64,000 nucleotides of DNA from Rhizobium croatiense (GTDB lineage Bacteria > Pseudomonadota > Alphaproteobacteria > Rhizobiales > Rhizobiaceae). The notes under the pieces were generated by a model. That model was not told the origin of the DNA. It was given only the letters and a program-made list of their open reading frames with translations, and ran no database searches. The position numbers and the translations under genes were made by a program. Of the stretch, positions 1 to 8,487 are shown piece after piece (within the stretch, counting starts at the first letter, position 1; each line of letters begins with the position of its first letter). The stretch is from contig NZ_JAILYJ010000011.1 of assembly GCF_019793465.1 (NCBI RefSeq), positions 170,594-234,593 on the forward strand. The letters run 5' to 3'.

Positions 1-1126
1 TCTTCGCCCGTACTTTGTCGAGCAGGCCATGCCTCACAAGGTCGAGCGGATGGGCGGTCAGCAGGCTGTTGAGGGCAAGCGACATTTCGGGAACCGCACC
101 GCGGCCGAGCCGGTCCTCCGGGACGAAGGCGAAGCCGAGCCGCCGGCGGGAGGCGGAGTCGAGCGTGCCGACATCTCGGCCCATCATGAAGATCTGGTCG
201 CGCTGATCGCGCGGCAGGACGGTCTCGCCCGAAATCAGCGCTGCGAGCTCGCTTTGGCCATTTCCCGAAATCCCGGCAATGCCGAGGATCTCGCCGGCGC
301 GCACCGTCAGGCTGACGTTGGAGAGCGGCACGGCGAAAGGATCCGACCGGTAGTCGAGGCCGATAAGCTCCAGGCGCTTTTCGCCCTCGGCCAAAGGCAG
401 GGGAGGCATGGGTTCGGGCATGTCGCGGCCGATCATCATGCGCGCAAGCTCGTGGGCGTCATGCTGGCGCGGATCGACATGACCGGTCACACGGCCGCCG
501 CGCAGGATCGTCGCGCGATCGCAGAGCGATTGGATCTCTTCGAGCTTGTGGGAGATGAAAAGGATGGATACGCCGCCGTCGCGCAGCCGGCGCAATGTTT
601 CGAAGAGTTTTTCCACCGCCTGCGGCGGCAGCACCGACGTCGGCTCGTCGAGGATCAGCAGTTTCGGATCGGTCATCAGGCAGCGAATGATTTCCACGCG
701 CTGCCTTTCGCCGACGGAAAGCGAATGCACATGGGCGAAAGGATCGACCTCGAGACTGAACTCACGCCCGAGCTTACGAACCCGCTCGGCAAGCTCGCTC
801 TTCTTGCCGGACACGATCAGGCGGATATTCTCGACGACCGTCAGGCTCTCGAACAGCGAGAAATGCTGGAAGACCATGCCGATGCCGGCGTGCCTTGCCT
901 CTGCGGGAGAGGCAAGGCTGAGGGGCTGTTCATTCCATGCGACCGTGCCGCTGTCCGGCTGCTCGACGCCATAGATCAGCTTCATCAGCGTCGATTTGCC
1001 AGCCCCATTTTCTCCGAGGATGGCATGGATCGAGCCAGCCGCGACGTCGAGGTCGATCTGCCGATTGGCATGGACCTGACCGTAGCTCTTGGAAATGCCG
1101 CGCAGCGACAGAAGCGGGTTTACCAT
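1..1126 (-). CDS. BMP-type ABC transporter, ATP-binding protein (partial, C-terminus outside window)
   Basis: Reads on the minus strand from an ATG at 1126 to the window edge, 375 codons of an expected ~500. The first nucleotide-binding domain is complete: Walker A GENGAGKST, signature LSVGERQRVEI and Walker B LLILDEPTS are all visible. A second domain begins with the degenerate loop GISGNGQSEL, as in the tandem ATPases of RbsA/nucleoside (YufO/NupA-type) importers. It follows the BMP-family binding protein with only three bases between TAA and ATG, so the two are translated together. Role: energising uptake of a small ligand, probably a nucleoside-like compound judging by the BMP binding protein. 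Permeases are expected just left of the window. Confidence 0.93.
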   Translation of the reverse strand, partial: MVNPLLSLRGISKSYGQVHANRQIDLDVAAGSIHAILGENGAGKSTLMKLIYGVEQPDSGTVAWNEQPLSLASPAEARHAGIGMVFQHFSLFESLTVVENIRLIVSGKKSELAERVRKLGREFSLEVDPFAHVHSLSVGERQRVEIIRCLMTDPKLLILDEPTSVLPPQAVEKLFETLRRLRDGGVSILFISHKLEEIQSLCDRATILRGGRVTGHVDPRQHDAHELARMMIGRDMPEPMPPLPLAEGEKRLELIGLDYRSDPFAVPLSNVSLTVRAGEILGIAGISGNGQSELAALISGETVLPRDQRDQIFMMGRDVGTLDSASRRRLGFAFVPEDRLGRGAVPEMSLALNSLLTAHPLDLVRHGLLDKVRAK

Positions 1127-1129
1127 GGC

Positions 1130-2230
1130 TTACTTCGGCAACGGCGTCGTCACACCCTTGACGTGCCAATTCATGGCGACGATCTCAGCGTCCGCCAGCG
1201 TGGCACCGGAAGCGACGCCTTCACTGCCGTCAGCCTTGGTAATCGGGCCGGTGAATGGCGAGAAGCTGCCATCGGCGATCTTTGCCTCGAGCTCCTTGAT
1301 CTTGGCCATCGTATCAGCCGGAATCGCCGGGTTCCAGTCGACGACCTCGACCACCTTGTCGGCAACGCCGAGGAAGGTATTGGCGCCCTTGAAGGTGCCG
1401 GCGAGGTGCGCATCGACCGACGCCTTGAAAAACGGCGACCAGTCAGTGGCAACGCAGCCGAGATAGGTCTTCTCGGCATATTTCTTCATCGAGGAATTGA
1501 GATTGAAGGCATAGATGCCGGCGTCCTCGCAGGCCGAGATCACCGAAGGCGTATCCTGCGCATTCGAGAAGATCACGTCGCAGCCTTGCGAGATCAGCGC
1601 CTTGGCGGCTTCCTGCTCCTTGGCCGGATCGAACCAGGAATTGACCCAGACGACAGACACTTCGATATCCGGCTTGACGGCCTGTGCGCCGAGCGTGAAG
1701 GCATTGACGGAGGTGATCAGCTCGGGAATGGCGAAGGCCGAAACCGAGCCGAGCTTGCCGGTCTTCGAAACGGCCGCCGCCGCCATGCCGAGCAGATAAG
1801 TTCCCTGGAAATATTTGGCGGCGAAGGGCGAGAAATTCGGCGCGACCTGGAAGCCTGAAGCATGCAGGACGGTCACCTTGGGATTACGACGGGCAATCTG
1901 CAGCGCGCCGTTCTGATACCCGAAGGAGCCGGCGATCAGAAAATGGTTTCCGTCGGCGACCGTCTTGTTCATGATGCGGTCGGCATCCGGGCCTTCGGCG
2001 ATGTTCTCGATGATCGTGACCTTCACCTTGTCGCCGTAAGCGGCCTTGATCGGGTCGATGCCGGCGGCAAGCGCATGGCCCCAGCCTACGTCGCCGACAG
2101 GCGAGGGAACGACGAGGGCAATGCCGAGCGGTTCGTCTGCGGCGGCCACGGAGCGGCCGGCAAAAGCCGTCGCGAGACCGGCAGCCGCCGCGCTCTTCAT
2201 GAGTGTTCTGCGGGTGAGATCGTTGGACAT
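1130..2230 (-). CDS. BMP family ABC transporter substrate-binding protein
   Basis: 366 aa. The N-terminus (TRRTLMKSAAAAGLATAFAG) is a Tat-like signal with twin Arg, then a mature periplasmic domain starting near residue 32. The body matches the basic membrane protein (BMP/PnrA, PF02608) family: an early GDVGWGHA segment, IAGSFGYQNG, and a late VVDWNPAIPADT-type stretch. Members bind purine nucleosides or related heterocycles. It lies 20 bp downstream of an amidohydrolase of the guanine/8-oxoguanine deaminase class, which supports a nucleobase- or pterin-like ligand; the exact ligand cannot be read from sequence. Start chosen at ATG 2230 with a GGGGA-type ribosome site just upstream. Confidence 0.93.
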   Translation of the reverse strand: MSNDLTRRTLMKSAAAAGLATAFAGRSVAAADEPLGIALVVPSPVGDVGWGHALAAGIDPIKAAYGDKVKVTIIENIAEGPDADRIMNKTVADGNHFLIAGSFGYQNGALQIARRNPKVTVLHASGFQVAPNFSPFAAKYFQGTYLLGMAAAAVSKTGKLGSVSAFAIPELITSVNAFTLGAQAVKPDIEVSVVWVNSWFDPAKEQEAAKALISQGCDVIFSNAQDTPSVISACEDAGIYAFNLNSSMKKYAEKTYLGCVATDWSPFFKASVDAHLAGTFKGANTFLGVADKVVEVVDWNPAIPADTMAKIKELEAKIADGSFSPFTGPITKADGSEGVASGATLADAEIVAMNWHVKGVTTPLPK

Positions 2231-2250
2231 GTCAGTTCCCCTTTTGGTTT

Positions 2251-3630
2251 TCAGAATTTCACTGTCTCGAGCGCCGCTTCCGCGGCGGCGAAAAGCTTGG
2301 CCTCATCGAGCCCGATAAATTCGCCGGCCTGCCAGACGATGCGCCCGTTGATCATGGTCAGATCGGTCGGCATGCCGATCCCGACCTTGGCAATCAAGCT
2401 CAACGGATCATGGCGAGTTCCGACATAATCCATCCGCCTCGTATCGATCGCGAAGAGGTCGGCGGCCATGCCGGGAGCAAGCCGGCCGATATCGCTGCGG
2501 CCTAGCAGACTTGCGCCGCCCGCGGTCGCATAGGTCAGGAAATCCAAGGGCGCGGGAACCGGATGGGCCCGCGTCGATGCCGTCAGGCATTGCAGCATAT
2601 AGGCAGAGTGGATGCAGTGCATGAGGTTGGAGTTGTCGTTCGAAGCCGCACCGTCGCAACCGAGCCCGATGCGCAGGCCGAAATTCGACATCGCAGGAAT
2701 GTCCGTCACTTCGGCGCCGACCAGATAAACCGGCTCCGGGCAATGCGAGACACCCGTGCCGCTTGCCGCCATCTTGCGCAATTCGTCGTGTGTCAGCTCC
2801 CAGCAGTGAGCATAATAGGTGTCAGCGCCGGCAAAGCCGATTTCGGCGCAGTAGTCGACCGTACGCATCCCGTACCGCGCCTCGATGACGGGGCTTTCGC
2901 CTTCACCGACATGCGTGTGCAGTTGGACGCCGCGATCACGGGCGAGCGCGACCGACTCGACGAAGGTCTCGCGATAGCAATTGACCGGCTGGCAGGGGGC
3001 GACGACCACCTGCCGCATGCTGAAGGCGTCGGCATCGTGATAGCTGTCGATCAGCCGGGCGCAATCGGCGATGAATTCATCCGTCGTTTCCAGCATGGCG
3101 TCCGGGATCGTCGAGCCCTCGGACTTCGGCAGCGTGTTGCCGCCGCGTCCTGCGTGGAAACGCATGCCGAGAAGTTCGGCCGCCTCAAACTGGCGATCGA
3201 TCAGGCGCTTTCCGGCGTGCCGGGGGAAGCAATATTGATGGTCGAAGGCCGTGGTGCAGCCATGCTTGATCATCTCGGCCATCGCCGTGACCGAGGAATG
3301 GTAGAAGCAATCCTCGTTCAGCCGCGAGAAGATCGGATAGATCCGGTCGAGCCATTCGATGACGGAGAGCTTCGTCCAGTCGAGATCGGCCCGGTTACGC
3401 ACGAAGCATTGAAAGAAGTGGTGATGGGTGTTGACGAGGCCCGGATAGACAAACCAGCCGGATGCATCCTGGATGATCGTATCGGCCGGCACCGCCTCTT
3501 GCGGCAGGTTCGCACCGATCGCCTGGATTGCCGGTCCATTGGTCAGCAGATCCGCATTGCGGCGCACGGTTGGCCCATTGCCTTCGTCGACAATAATGGC
3601 TGCGCAGTTTTTCAGGAGGTAGCCGGCCAT
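2251..3630 (-). CDS. Amidohydrolase of the 8-oxoguanine deaminase / AtzB group
   Basis: 459 aa, usual length for ATZ/TRZ-type deaminases. Metal-site motifs of the amidohydrolase superfamily are present in order: PGLVNTHHHFFQ (HxH on strand 1), VQLHTHVGEGE (third His), DTYYAHCWEL (fourth His) and LGCDGAASND (Asp). The NTHHH and GMRFHAxRG segments resemble 8-oxoguanine deaminase and isoxanthopterin deaminase more than classical guanine deaminase. Expected reaction: hydrolytic removal of an amino (or other leaving) group from an N-heterocycle in the cytoplasm. One base separates it from the GST stop upstream, so it belongs to the same operon as the Rieske pair and the BMP transporter. The substrate is not decidable; hydroxydechloroatrazine-type activity is an alternative. 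Confidence 0.85.
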   Translation of the reverse strand: MAGYLLKNCAAIIVDEGNGPTVRRNADLLTNGPAIQAIGANLPQEAVPADTIIQDASGWFVYPGLVNTHHHFFQCFVRNRADLDWTKLSVIEWLDRIYPIFSRLNEDCFYHSSVTAMAEMIKHGCTTAFDHQYCFPRHAGKRLIDRQFEAAELLGMRFHAGRGGNTLPKSEGSTIPDAMLETTDEFIADCARLIDSYHDADAFSMRQVVVAPCQPVNCYRETFVESVALARDRGVQLHTHVGEGESPVIEARYGMRTVDYCAEIGFAGADTYYAHCWELTHDELRKMAASGTGVSHCPEPVYLVGAEVTDIPAMSNFGLRIGLGCDGAASNDNSNLMHCIHSAYMLQCLTASTRAHPVPAPLDFLTYATAGGASLLGRSDIGRLAPGMAADLFAIDTRRMDYVGTRHDPLSLIAKVGIGMPTDLTMINGRIVWQAGEFIGLDEAKLFAAAEAALETVKF

Positions 3631-3631
3631 C

Positions 3632-4291
3632 TCACTTCTCCAAACCGGCCGGATGAGGATCGGGCTTCAACTCGTGCAGGCGGTGGATGCCGGGCATTTC
3701 GATGAAACCCTCAAGGCTGCGGATGGCCCGCAGCCAGAGCCGGATGTTCGGATAGGGATCGAGCGATATGCCGCCATCAGGCGCCAGCGCCACATAGGGG
3801 AAGCAGGCAATGTCGGCGATGGTCGCGCGGTCCGATACCAGGAACCGCATGCCGCGCAGCCGCTGCTCGAAAAGGCCCGCCTCCAGCTCGCGCAGCGCAG
3901 CGACCCCTTGTGCCTGTAGGGCCTCGATATTGCCGGGGCGCAGAAGCATCTGATGCAGCCGTGCGCCGCCAAGATTGGCCGTCAGCCGGTGCGAAAAAGA
4001 AAGCCATTGCTGCAGGCGCGCCGTCTCCTGCGGCGCGCTCGCACCCAACCATTCCGGCCCGCTCAAAGCGGCGAGATAAGCAAGGATGGCTGAAGATTCC
4101 GTCAGGACAAGGTCGCCATCCTCAAGGATCGGGATGGAGCCTGCCGGATTGAGGGCCAGAAGTTCAGGGCCGCGATGCTCGGCGCCGGGATGGAAGTCGA
4201 CCGGCCGGATGTCCAGCTTGACGCCGAGGATCGCAGCCATCAGGCGGATCTTGTAGCAACTCGGCGAGAGGATGTAGTCGTAGAGCTTCAT
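3632..4291 (-). CDS. Glutathione S-transferase family protein
   Basis: 219 aa with an N-terminal thioredoxin-like domain (MKLYDYILSPSCYKIRLMAAILG; SCYK occupies the catalytic Ser/Cys position of zeta/theta-like GSTs; a PILEDGDLVLTESSAI segment holds the cis-Pro and the glutathione gamma-glutamyl contact ES) and an all-helical C-terminal domain with the N-capping box TIADIACFPY. Its ATG overlaps the stop of the Rieske-oxygenase catalytic gene by ATGA, and its own TGA lies one base before the amidohydrolase ATG, so it is translationally coupled inside the operon. A role in opening or dehalogenating/isomerising a ring product with glutathione is inference; a general detoxification role cannot be excluded. 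Confidence 0.88.
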   Translation of the reverse strand: MKLYDYILSPSCYKIRLMAAILGVKLDIRPVDFHPGAEHRGPELLALNPAGSIPILEDGDLVLTESSAILAYLAALSGPEWLGASAPQETARLQQWLSFSHRLTANLGGARLHQMLLRPGNIEALQAQGVAALRELEAGLFEQRLRGMRFLVSDRATIADIACFPYVALAPDGGISLDPYPNIRLWLRAIRSLEGFIEMPGIHRLHELKPDPHPAGLEK

Positions 4292-5130
4292 TGTGCGACC
4301 AGCTGCGCGCCATAGAGATAGTTATGGCGCTTTAGCCAGCGCCGGTAAGCGATCGATGTCATGTCGGCCCGGGTCGGAATTTCCATGCCGGGATCGAGCG
4401 GCAGAAGCGCCGGGATCTGGTTTTCGAGGATCGACCGATCCTGCAGGAAAATCATTTGCTGAAAATGGATGAGGTCTGTCATTGGCGTGACGTCGTCGAA
4501 GAGGGCCATCCACGGCCACACGTCGCAAATATCTTCCGCAAGCGGCTGGACGAACAGGGTAATGACATCCCATTCCTTCGGGCGGGGAGGGCAGGTCTTG
4601 TAGAGCACCGAGCAGGTCGGAGCCGGCACGCGGTACATATATTCGGTGGTTATCCCGCCGGTCGCCGATTTTGCGGCCTGCGGCTGGTAGAATTTCACCT
4701 GCGTCGCCCAGACTTCATCCTCGCGGATCTCGACCTTGTAACTTTCGACTTCGGTGTGCGGCTCGGCGCCGAGAATATCCGTATGGACGAAGGGAAAATG
4801 CGCGATGTCGAGGAAGTTCTCGACCGCTCTCAGAGGAGAACAGCGTACCCGCACGACGCCGACATCGACGAAGCGGCGGCCGGGCTGATCCGCCTCGGGA
4901 ATGGCAAACAGCTCCTTGGCGGGGTTGCCGAGGGAGGACCAGACATGGCCGTAGCGAACGCGAACGGGCAGGGCGCGTCCATCGCTCGCTGTAACGCGCG
5001 CCGCGCCGTCCGGCGTGCGCGTCACCTCTATCGGCTCGCCCATCAAAGCGGTTTTGCTTCCCGCCTTGGTGAGCTGGCTGAAGAGGCCGACCGGGTACCA
5101 TTGATCGATCATCGCGCCTGCCCCTGTCAT
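4288..5130 (-). CDS. Rieske-type oxygenase catalytic subunit with a degenerate Rieske domain
   Basis: 280 aa from an ATG at 5130 that overlaps the upstream Rieske gene stop (ATGA). The mononuclear iron motif N-x2-D-x2-H-x4-H is intact: N105, D108, H111, H116 in ENFLDIAHFPFVH, and a late QDRSILENQ supplies the likely carboxylate ligand (about D231). The first ~75 residues keep the framing of a Rieske domain (WYPVGLFSQL ... LMGEPIEV ... VWSSLGNP) but the stretch that should carry CxH and CxxH is collapsed, with no Cys or His pair left. It therefore cannot bind a [2Fe-2S] cluster itself and presumably takes electrons from the neighbouring Rieske protein. An open frame extends upstream to 5745 on this strand, but that part is antisense-free shadow of the Rieske gene. 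Substrate unknown. Confidence 0.82.
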   Translation of the reverse strand: MTGAGAMIDQWYPVGLFSQLTKAGSKTALMGEPIEVTRTPDGAARVTASDGRALPVRVRYGHVWSSLGNPAKELFAIPEADQPGRRFVDVGVVRVRCSPLRAVENFLDIAHFPFVHTDILGAEPHTEVESYKVEIREDEVWATQVKFYQPQAAKSATGGITTEYMYRVPAPTCSVLYKTCPPRPKEWDVITLFVQPLAEDICDVWPWMALFDDVTPMTDLIHFQQMIFLQDRSILENQIPALLPLDPGMEIPTRADMTSIAYRRWLKRHNYLYGAQLVAQ

Positions 5131-5768
5131 GCGGCATCCTTCCGGCCTTTTTCCGCCCCGCGGCGAACCGCCTCGGCGATGCGCGACGCCACGAGCCGAT
5201 CCGCAACATTGCGACCCTGCTCGACGAGGACGTGAACGAGCGTGCGGCCAGTCTGCGCCGCAGGCAGCAGCAGGATCCAAGGATAATCGACAATGCGGAT
5301 TAGCCCGTCCGCACCAACCTGTCCGCCGGCCGCCTCTTCGATTGCGGCAATATCGGCATCCAGCGTCAGCGAACGGAGTGGAACGAGATGGTCGAGGGGT
5401 GGCGGCCCGACAACCGGTTCTCCGACCGCCACCCAGATGATGCCGCCTTGTTCTTCGACCTGCTGAACCGCCACACGGATCGTTTCCGGCGGGACAAGAT
5501 CGGGATGAGCCGGGATACGGATGCATCGTCCCGTCGGAGAATAGCTCCAGCCATGATAGATGCACGAGAGAGCATCGCCTCGTACGAAGCCATGAGACAA
5601 CCGCATTCCACGATGCGGGCAGCGATCGGACGATGCCGATAGGCGCCGGGACTGACCGCGCCAAAGTGCGATTGGTCCCGCCGGCGTCCATGCCGGTATG
5701 ACGGTTGCCGGCGGCAGATCTGCAGAAAGGGCGACCGGTGTCCACGTGCCGGTCGTATCAGATAGCAT
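5127..5768 (-). CDS. Stand-alone Rieske [2Fe-2S] protein, partner of the oxygenase
   Basis: 213 aa, first gene of the operon. The cluster motif is complete: C50-P-H52, then sixteen residues, then C69-I-Y-H72 (SDRCPHRGMRLSHG and LSCIYHGWSY). This spacing is that of aromatic ring-hydroxylating oxygenase alpha subunits. After the Rieske fold (to about residue 120) some 90 residues remain that look like a shortened end of an oxygenase domain but contain no D-x2-H-x4-H iron site. It overlaps the catalytic gene by four bases. The pair thus looks like an alpha subunit split into two complementary proteins. No reductase gene is visible in the window, so electrons must come from elsewhere. Confidence 0.85.
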   Translation of the reverse strand: MLSDTTGTWTPVALSADLPPATVIPAWTPAGPIALWRGQSRRLSASSDRCPHRGMRLSHGFVRGDALSCIYHGWSYSPTGRCIRIPAHPDLVPPETIRVAVQQVEEQGGIIWVAVGEPVVGPPPLDHLVPLRSLTLDADIAAIEEAAGGQVGADGLIRIVDYPWILLLPAAQTGRTLVHVLVEQGRNVADRLVASRIAEAVRRGAEKGRKDAA

Positions 5769-5887
5769 GACCTTTACTTCCTCAATTTTACCAATGCATT
5801 AGCGCCGCTGGCTATAAACTGCTGCCGAGGTTGCAATCTCAGTTTCCTAGAGAGGCTTGCATAAAAAAATCGCATTGGCAATAATGA
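5769..5887 (-). promoter_or_regulatory. Upstream region of the Rieske operon
   Basis: A 119-bp gap between the acylphosphatase-like gene and the first gene of the Rieske operon, noticeably AT-richer than its surroundings (for example the run around 5858-5895). The operon promoter must lie here or further upstream, but I could not assign -35/-10 boxes or an operator with confidence. Confidence 0.35.
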
Positions 5888-6211
5888 TTAAATAAAGTGC
5901 ATGGAGCTATGCGGCGGGATTTGAAGTGTGTCGGGGGGGTCTACAATCCTGCGCTGAATCTCGTCGACCCAGACATCGATCGGCCCGAGCGAGCATCCCA
6001 TTTCCAGCATGTCGATTAGCTCCACAGGCCCTGCGACCTCAAGTTCGATGCGGTCAGCGCCGGCGTAAAAGAAATGCTGCGAAAGGCCGAGCTTTTCGGC
6101 ATGACGGTGAATCCAGGGGACGAACGACGCGGCATTGACGTCGCCGAGGATCGTGATCCTTTCGCGCAATTCGCCCTGTCGTGTCATCGCAGCGTCTCTC
6201 ATCTGTCTCAT
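5888..6211 (-). CDS. Acylphosphatase-like protein lacking the catalytic arginine
   Basis: 107 aa. The layout ITILGDVNAASFVPWIHRHAEKLGL ... (given here in part) follows the acylphosphatase fold: first strand, phosphate loop, helix ending in AEKLGL, and a later DRIELEVAGP strand. In active enzymes the loop reads GxVQGVGFR; here it is GDVNAASFVPW, with no Arg, so ordinary acylphosphate hydrolysis is unlikely. It stands alone, between bgsA and the Rieske operon, on the same strand as both. An alternative ATG at 6187 has a GAGAG sequence about eight bases upstream and may be the true start (99 aa). Function unknown. Confidence 0.6.
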   Translation of the reverse strand: MRQMRDAAMTRQGELRERITILGDVNAASFVPWIHRHAEKLGLSQHFFYAGADRIELEVAGPVELIDMLEMGCSLGPIDVWVDEIQRRIVDPPDTLQIPPHSSMHFI

Positions 6212-6492
6212 GACGATAGCATAAAGGTTCGGTGCATTTGTGAAAGGGCATGAGCAGCCGAAAGGTCTTTGGCTCTTTTGCCACAGATCAGGACCGGCCA
6301 GTCAGGTTGCGGGCGGAGTGCATTTGAAACTGGAATCTGCCACGACGCCGCGCCGAAAGGCAGTGAGGCGAGCCTGAGCCCGGACCCGTCATACCTTGAA
6401 CGCGCCGTCATCTCGATCCATTGGCCAGTTTACGATCGGCTCCCAGCGTTTGTGGGACCGTGGCCAGAGCGCCACAAATGTCATGCGCCGCA

Positions 6493-8487
6493 CTACAACG
6501 TGCGCGTTCGCCCGAATGATCGCAACAACAGATTGATAGAGACGGCAACCTTGTCGATGTCGCGAATGTCGCGCGAATAACGACCGGTGTAGAGTTTTAC
6601 AATCATGCTGTCGCGAGCAGAGCCGCTGAGTTCGAAATAGAGGTGCAGGTAATAGGCTTGCTTGTCGCCGCTGCGACTGATGCTGCTTCGTCGTTGGGTG
6701 ACCTGTCGGAGCTCTGCCTTGATCGGGGCGAAGCCGGCGAATTTCAGCGTCACTGATTTGGATTGAAATCGGGCCATGGTGGGGACTGCAACGACCGCCT
6801 TGTCCAGTGCCAGACTGACGATTTGGCCGGGTACATCGTCGACGACAGCAGGTTCATCGAGCTTGAACGCATGAAACAGCCGCCGGGGTTTCTCAAAGCA
6901 GATGAGCGACGCGATGAGCAGGACGAGGATATTGATCCCTGACCAGCAGGCCGCGACCGGCGAAAACTGGCCTTGTACATGCGACGTTTCCGGTACGATG
7001 TTGAGCAGCAGACCAAAGACGGTGATCGTCATTATGCTTGCGATCCATGCGAAGCTGTAGCGGTCGAACTGGTTCGCCTCGTTGCCACTGCCCTTTGGCG
7101 TCACCCTGAACGGCTTGCCGAATGGTCTCACCAGGCTGGAGACCACGGTCGGCAGCATGCGGAATGTCGCGAAGGTCCCGACGGCGCTGGAAACCACTGG
7201 CAGATAGCGCGTCGGCGTGATCCACAGCATGAGCAGAAAATACGCCGCCAGCAGCGGCACCTGATGCGAGACATAATCGGCTATATCGGTGAAATAGAGC
7301 GGGAGCAGGCCGAACCAGAGATAGACGATGGGGACGAGCAAGATCGTGAAGCGGACCAGATACTGCACCAGCCATGATGCCGGCAGGAACATGATCCGTT
7401 GAAAGAGCGTCAATCCCGGGCCGCGCAGCGGGCCATTATACAGGTAGAGGGTTTGAATACCCCCCTGACACCACCGTTCGCGCTGTACAAAATAACCGGT
7501 CAGGTTTTCGGCTGCTAGTCCCATCGACAGCCGCTCGTTCAGGTAGCGCGTCTTGTAACCTTTGTTGAGCATCGAAAGCGTTGTCAGCAGGTCTTCCGTG
7601 ATCGACTCCGTCGGAAACCCGCCTATTGCATCGACAGCCTCGCGGCGGGCAATCGAGCATGATCCGCAGCAGAAACTGACGTCCCAGGCGTCTCGGCTGG
7701 GCGCGATCTCGTCGAAGAACAGGCGCTGCTCGTCCGGCCAGATATTCTCCAGGCCCAGGTTTGATTGTACCGGATCGACATTGAAGAAATGTTGAGGCGT
7801 CTGGACGATGCCGATGCTGTCATCGCTAAAGAAGGGCAGCGTCCGGCGAAGGAAATGGCGATAGGGCACAAAATCGGCGTCGAAGATCGCAATGAACTCG
7901 CCCGAGCTGACCTTCAGCCCATTGTTCATATTGCCTGCCTTGGCATGGCTGTTGTCGCCGCGCGTGACGTGGATGACGTTCTTTTCTTCGCAATAGGCCT
8001 TCAGCCAGTCGCGGCGTTGGTCGTCAAGCACATACACGTTCAATTTGTCGGCAGGATAATCCAGGGAGCGGGCGCCGATGATGGTTCGCTCGAGCACGTC
8101 GAGCGGCTCGTTATAGGTGGGAATGAAAACATCGACAGTTGGCAGTTCACGCTTGTCGCGCGCGAAGAAAACACGAGCCAGCCTGTCCGCTTCTGTGCTC
8201 CGGTCGACATGGCGGCTCATCAATACAAGAAAAAGGATGACTTCGAAGCAGGCCAGAACCTCGACGACGAACAGGGTCCAGACCCAGTAGAAGCTCGGAC
8301 CGTCGCTGGGATAGGGAAGCACTGTCTCCGTCAAGCGCCAGAACATGTATCGCAATGCGAATGCTGCGACAAACGCGCAGGTCACCGCCCGTGTCCAGGT
8401 GTGATTGCGCGACCAATTGAACGGGCCCAGGAAAAAGAAGGCCAAAACGAGAAAGGTCGGAACCAGCGCTACAAGATACTGAACCAC
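6493..8487 (-). CDS. bgsA: Mixed-linkage beta-glucan synthase BgsA-like, GT2 family
   Basis: 664 aa inner-membrane processive glycosyltransferase. Two transmembrane helices near residues 1-22 and 33-50, another near 68-90, then the GT2 core: VDVFIPTYNEP, VLDD (155-156), DADF (203-206), a TED base motif in SITEDLL and Q-x-x-R-W as QRERW, followed by four to six further membrane helices. The C-terminal ~130 residues have no canonical PilZ RxxxR/DxSxxG box. Length, architecture and the overlapping HlyD-type gene match BgsA of Sinorhizobium meliloti, whose C-terminal tail is reported to bind c-di-GMP. Plain cellulose synthase (BcsA) is the alternative, but BcsB/Z/C genes are absent. Its ATG lies 19 bp inside the bgsB gene. 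Confidence 0.85.
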   Translation of the reverse strand: MVQYLVALVPTFLVLAFFFLGPFNWSRNHTWTRAVTCAFVAAFALRYMFWRLTETVLPYPSDGPSFYWVWTLFVVEVLACFEVILFLVLMSRHVDRSTEADRLARVFFARDKRELPTVDVFIPTYNEPLDVLERTIIGARSLDYPADKLNVYVLDDQRRDWLKAYCEEKNVIHVTRGDNSHAKAGNMNNGLKVSSGEFIAIFDADFVPYRHFLRRTLPFFSDDSIGIVQTPQHFFNVDPVQSNLGLENIWPDEQRLFFDEIAPSRDAWDVSFCCGSCSIARREAVDAIGGFPTESITEDLLTTLSMLNKGYKTRYLNERLSMGLAAENLTGYFVQRERWCQGGIQTLYLYNGPLRGPGLTLFQRIMFLPASWLVQYLVRFTILLVPIVYLWFGLLPLYFTDIADYVSHQVPLLAAYFLLMLWITPTRYLPVVSSAVGTFATFRMLPTVVSSLVRPFGKPFRVTPKGSGNEANQFDRYSFAWIASIMTITVFGLLLNIVPETSHVQGQFSPVAACWSGINILVLLIASLICFEKPRRLFHAFKLDEPAVVDDVPGQIVSLALDKAVVAVPTMARFQSKSVTLKFAGFAPIKAELRQVTQRRSSISRSGDKQAYYLHLYFELSGSARDSMIVKLYTGRYSRDIRDIDKVAVSINLLLRSFGRTRTL

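Noticed and set aside
29..1858. 609-codon plus-strand open frame at the window start
   Set aside because: Antisense to the ATPase and BMP genes, with no recognisable motif. The minus strand reads clear families.
4288..5745. 485-codon frame as one longer Rieske oxygenase
   Set aside because: Its first 205 codons are out of frame with the true Rieske gene and carry no Rieske motif; the ATGA overlap at 5127-5130 marks the real start.
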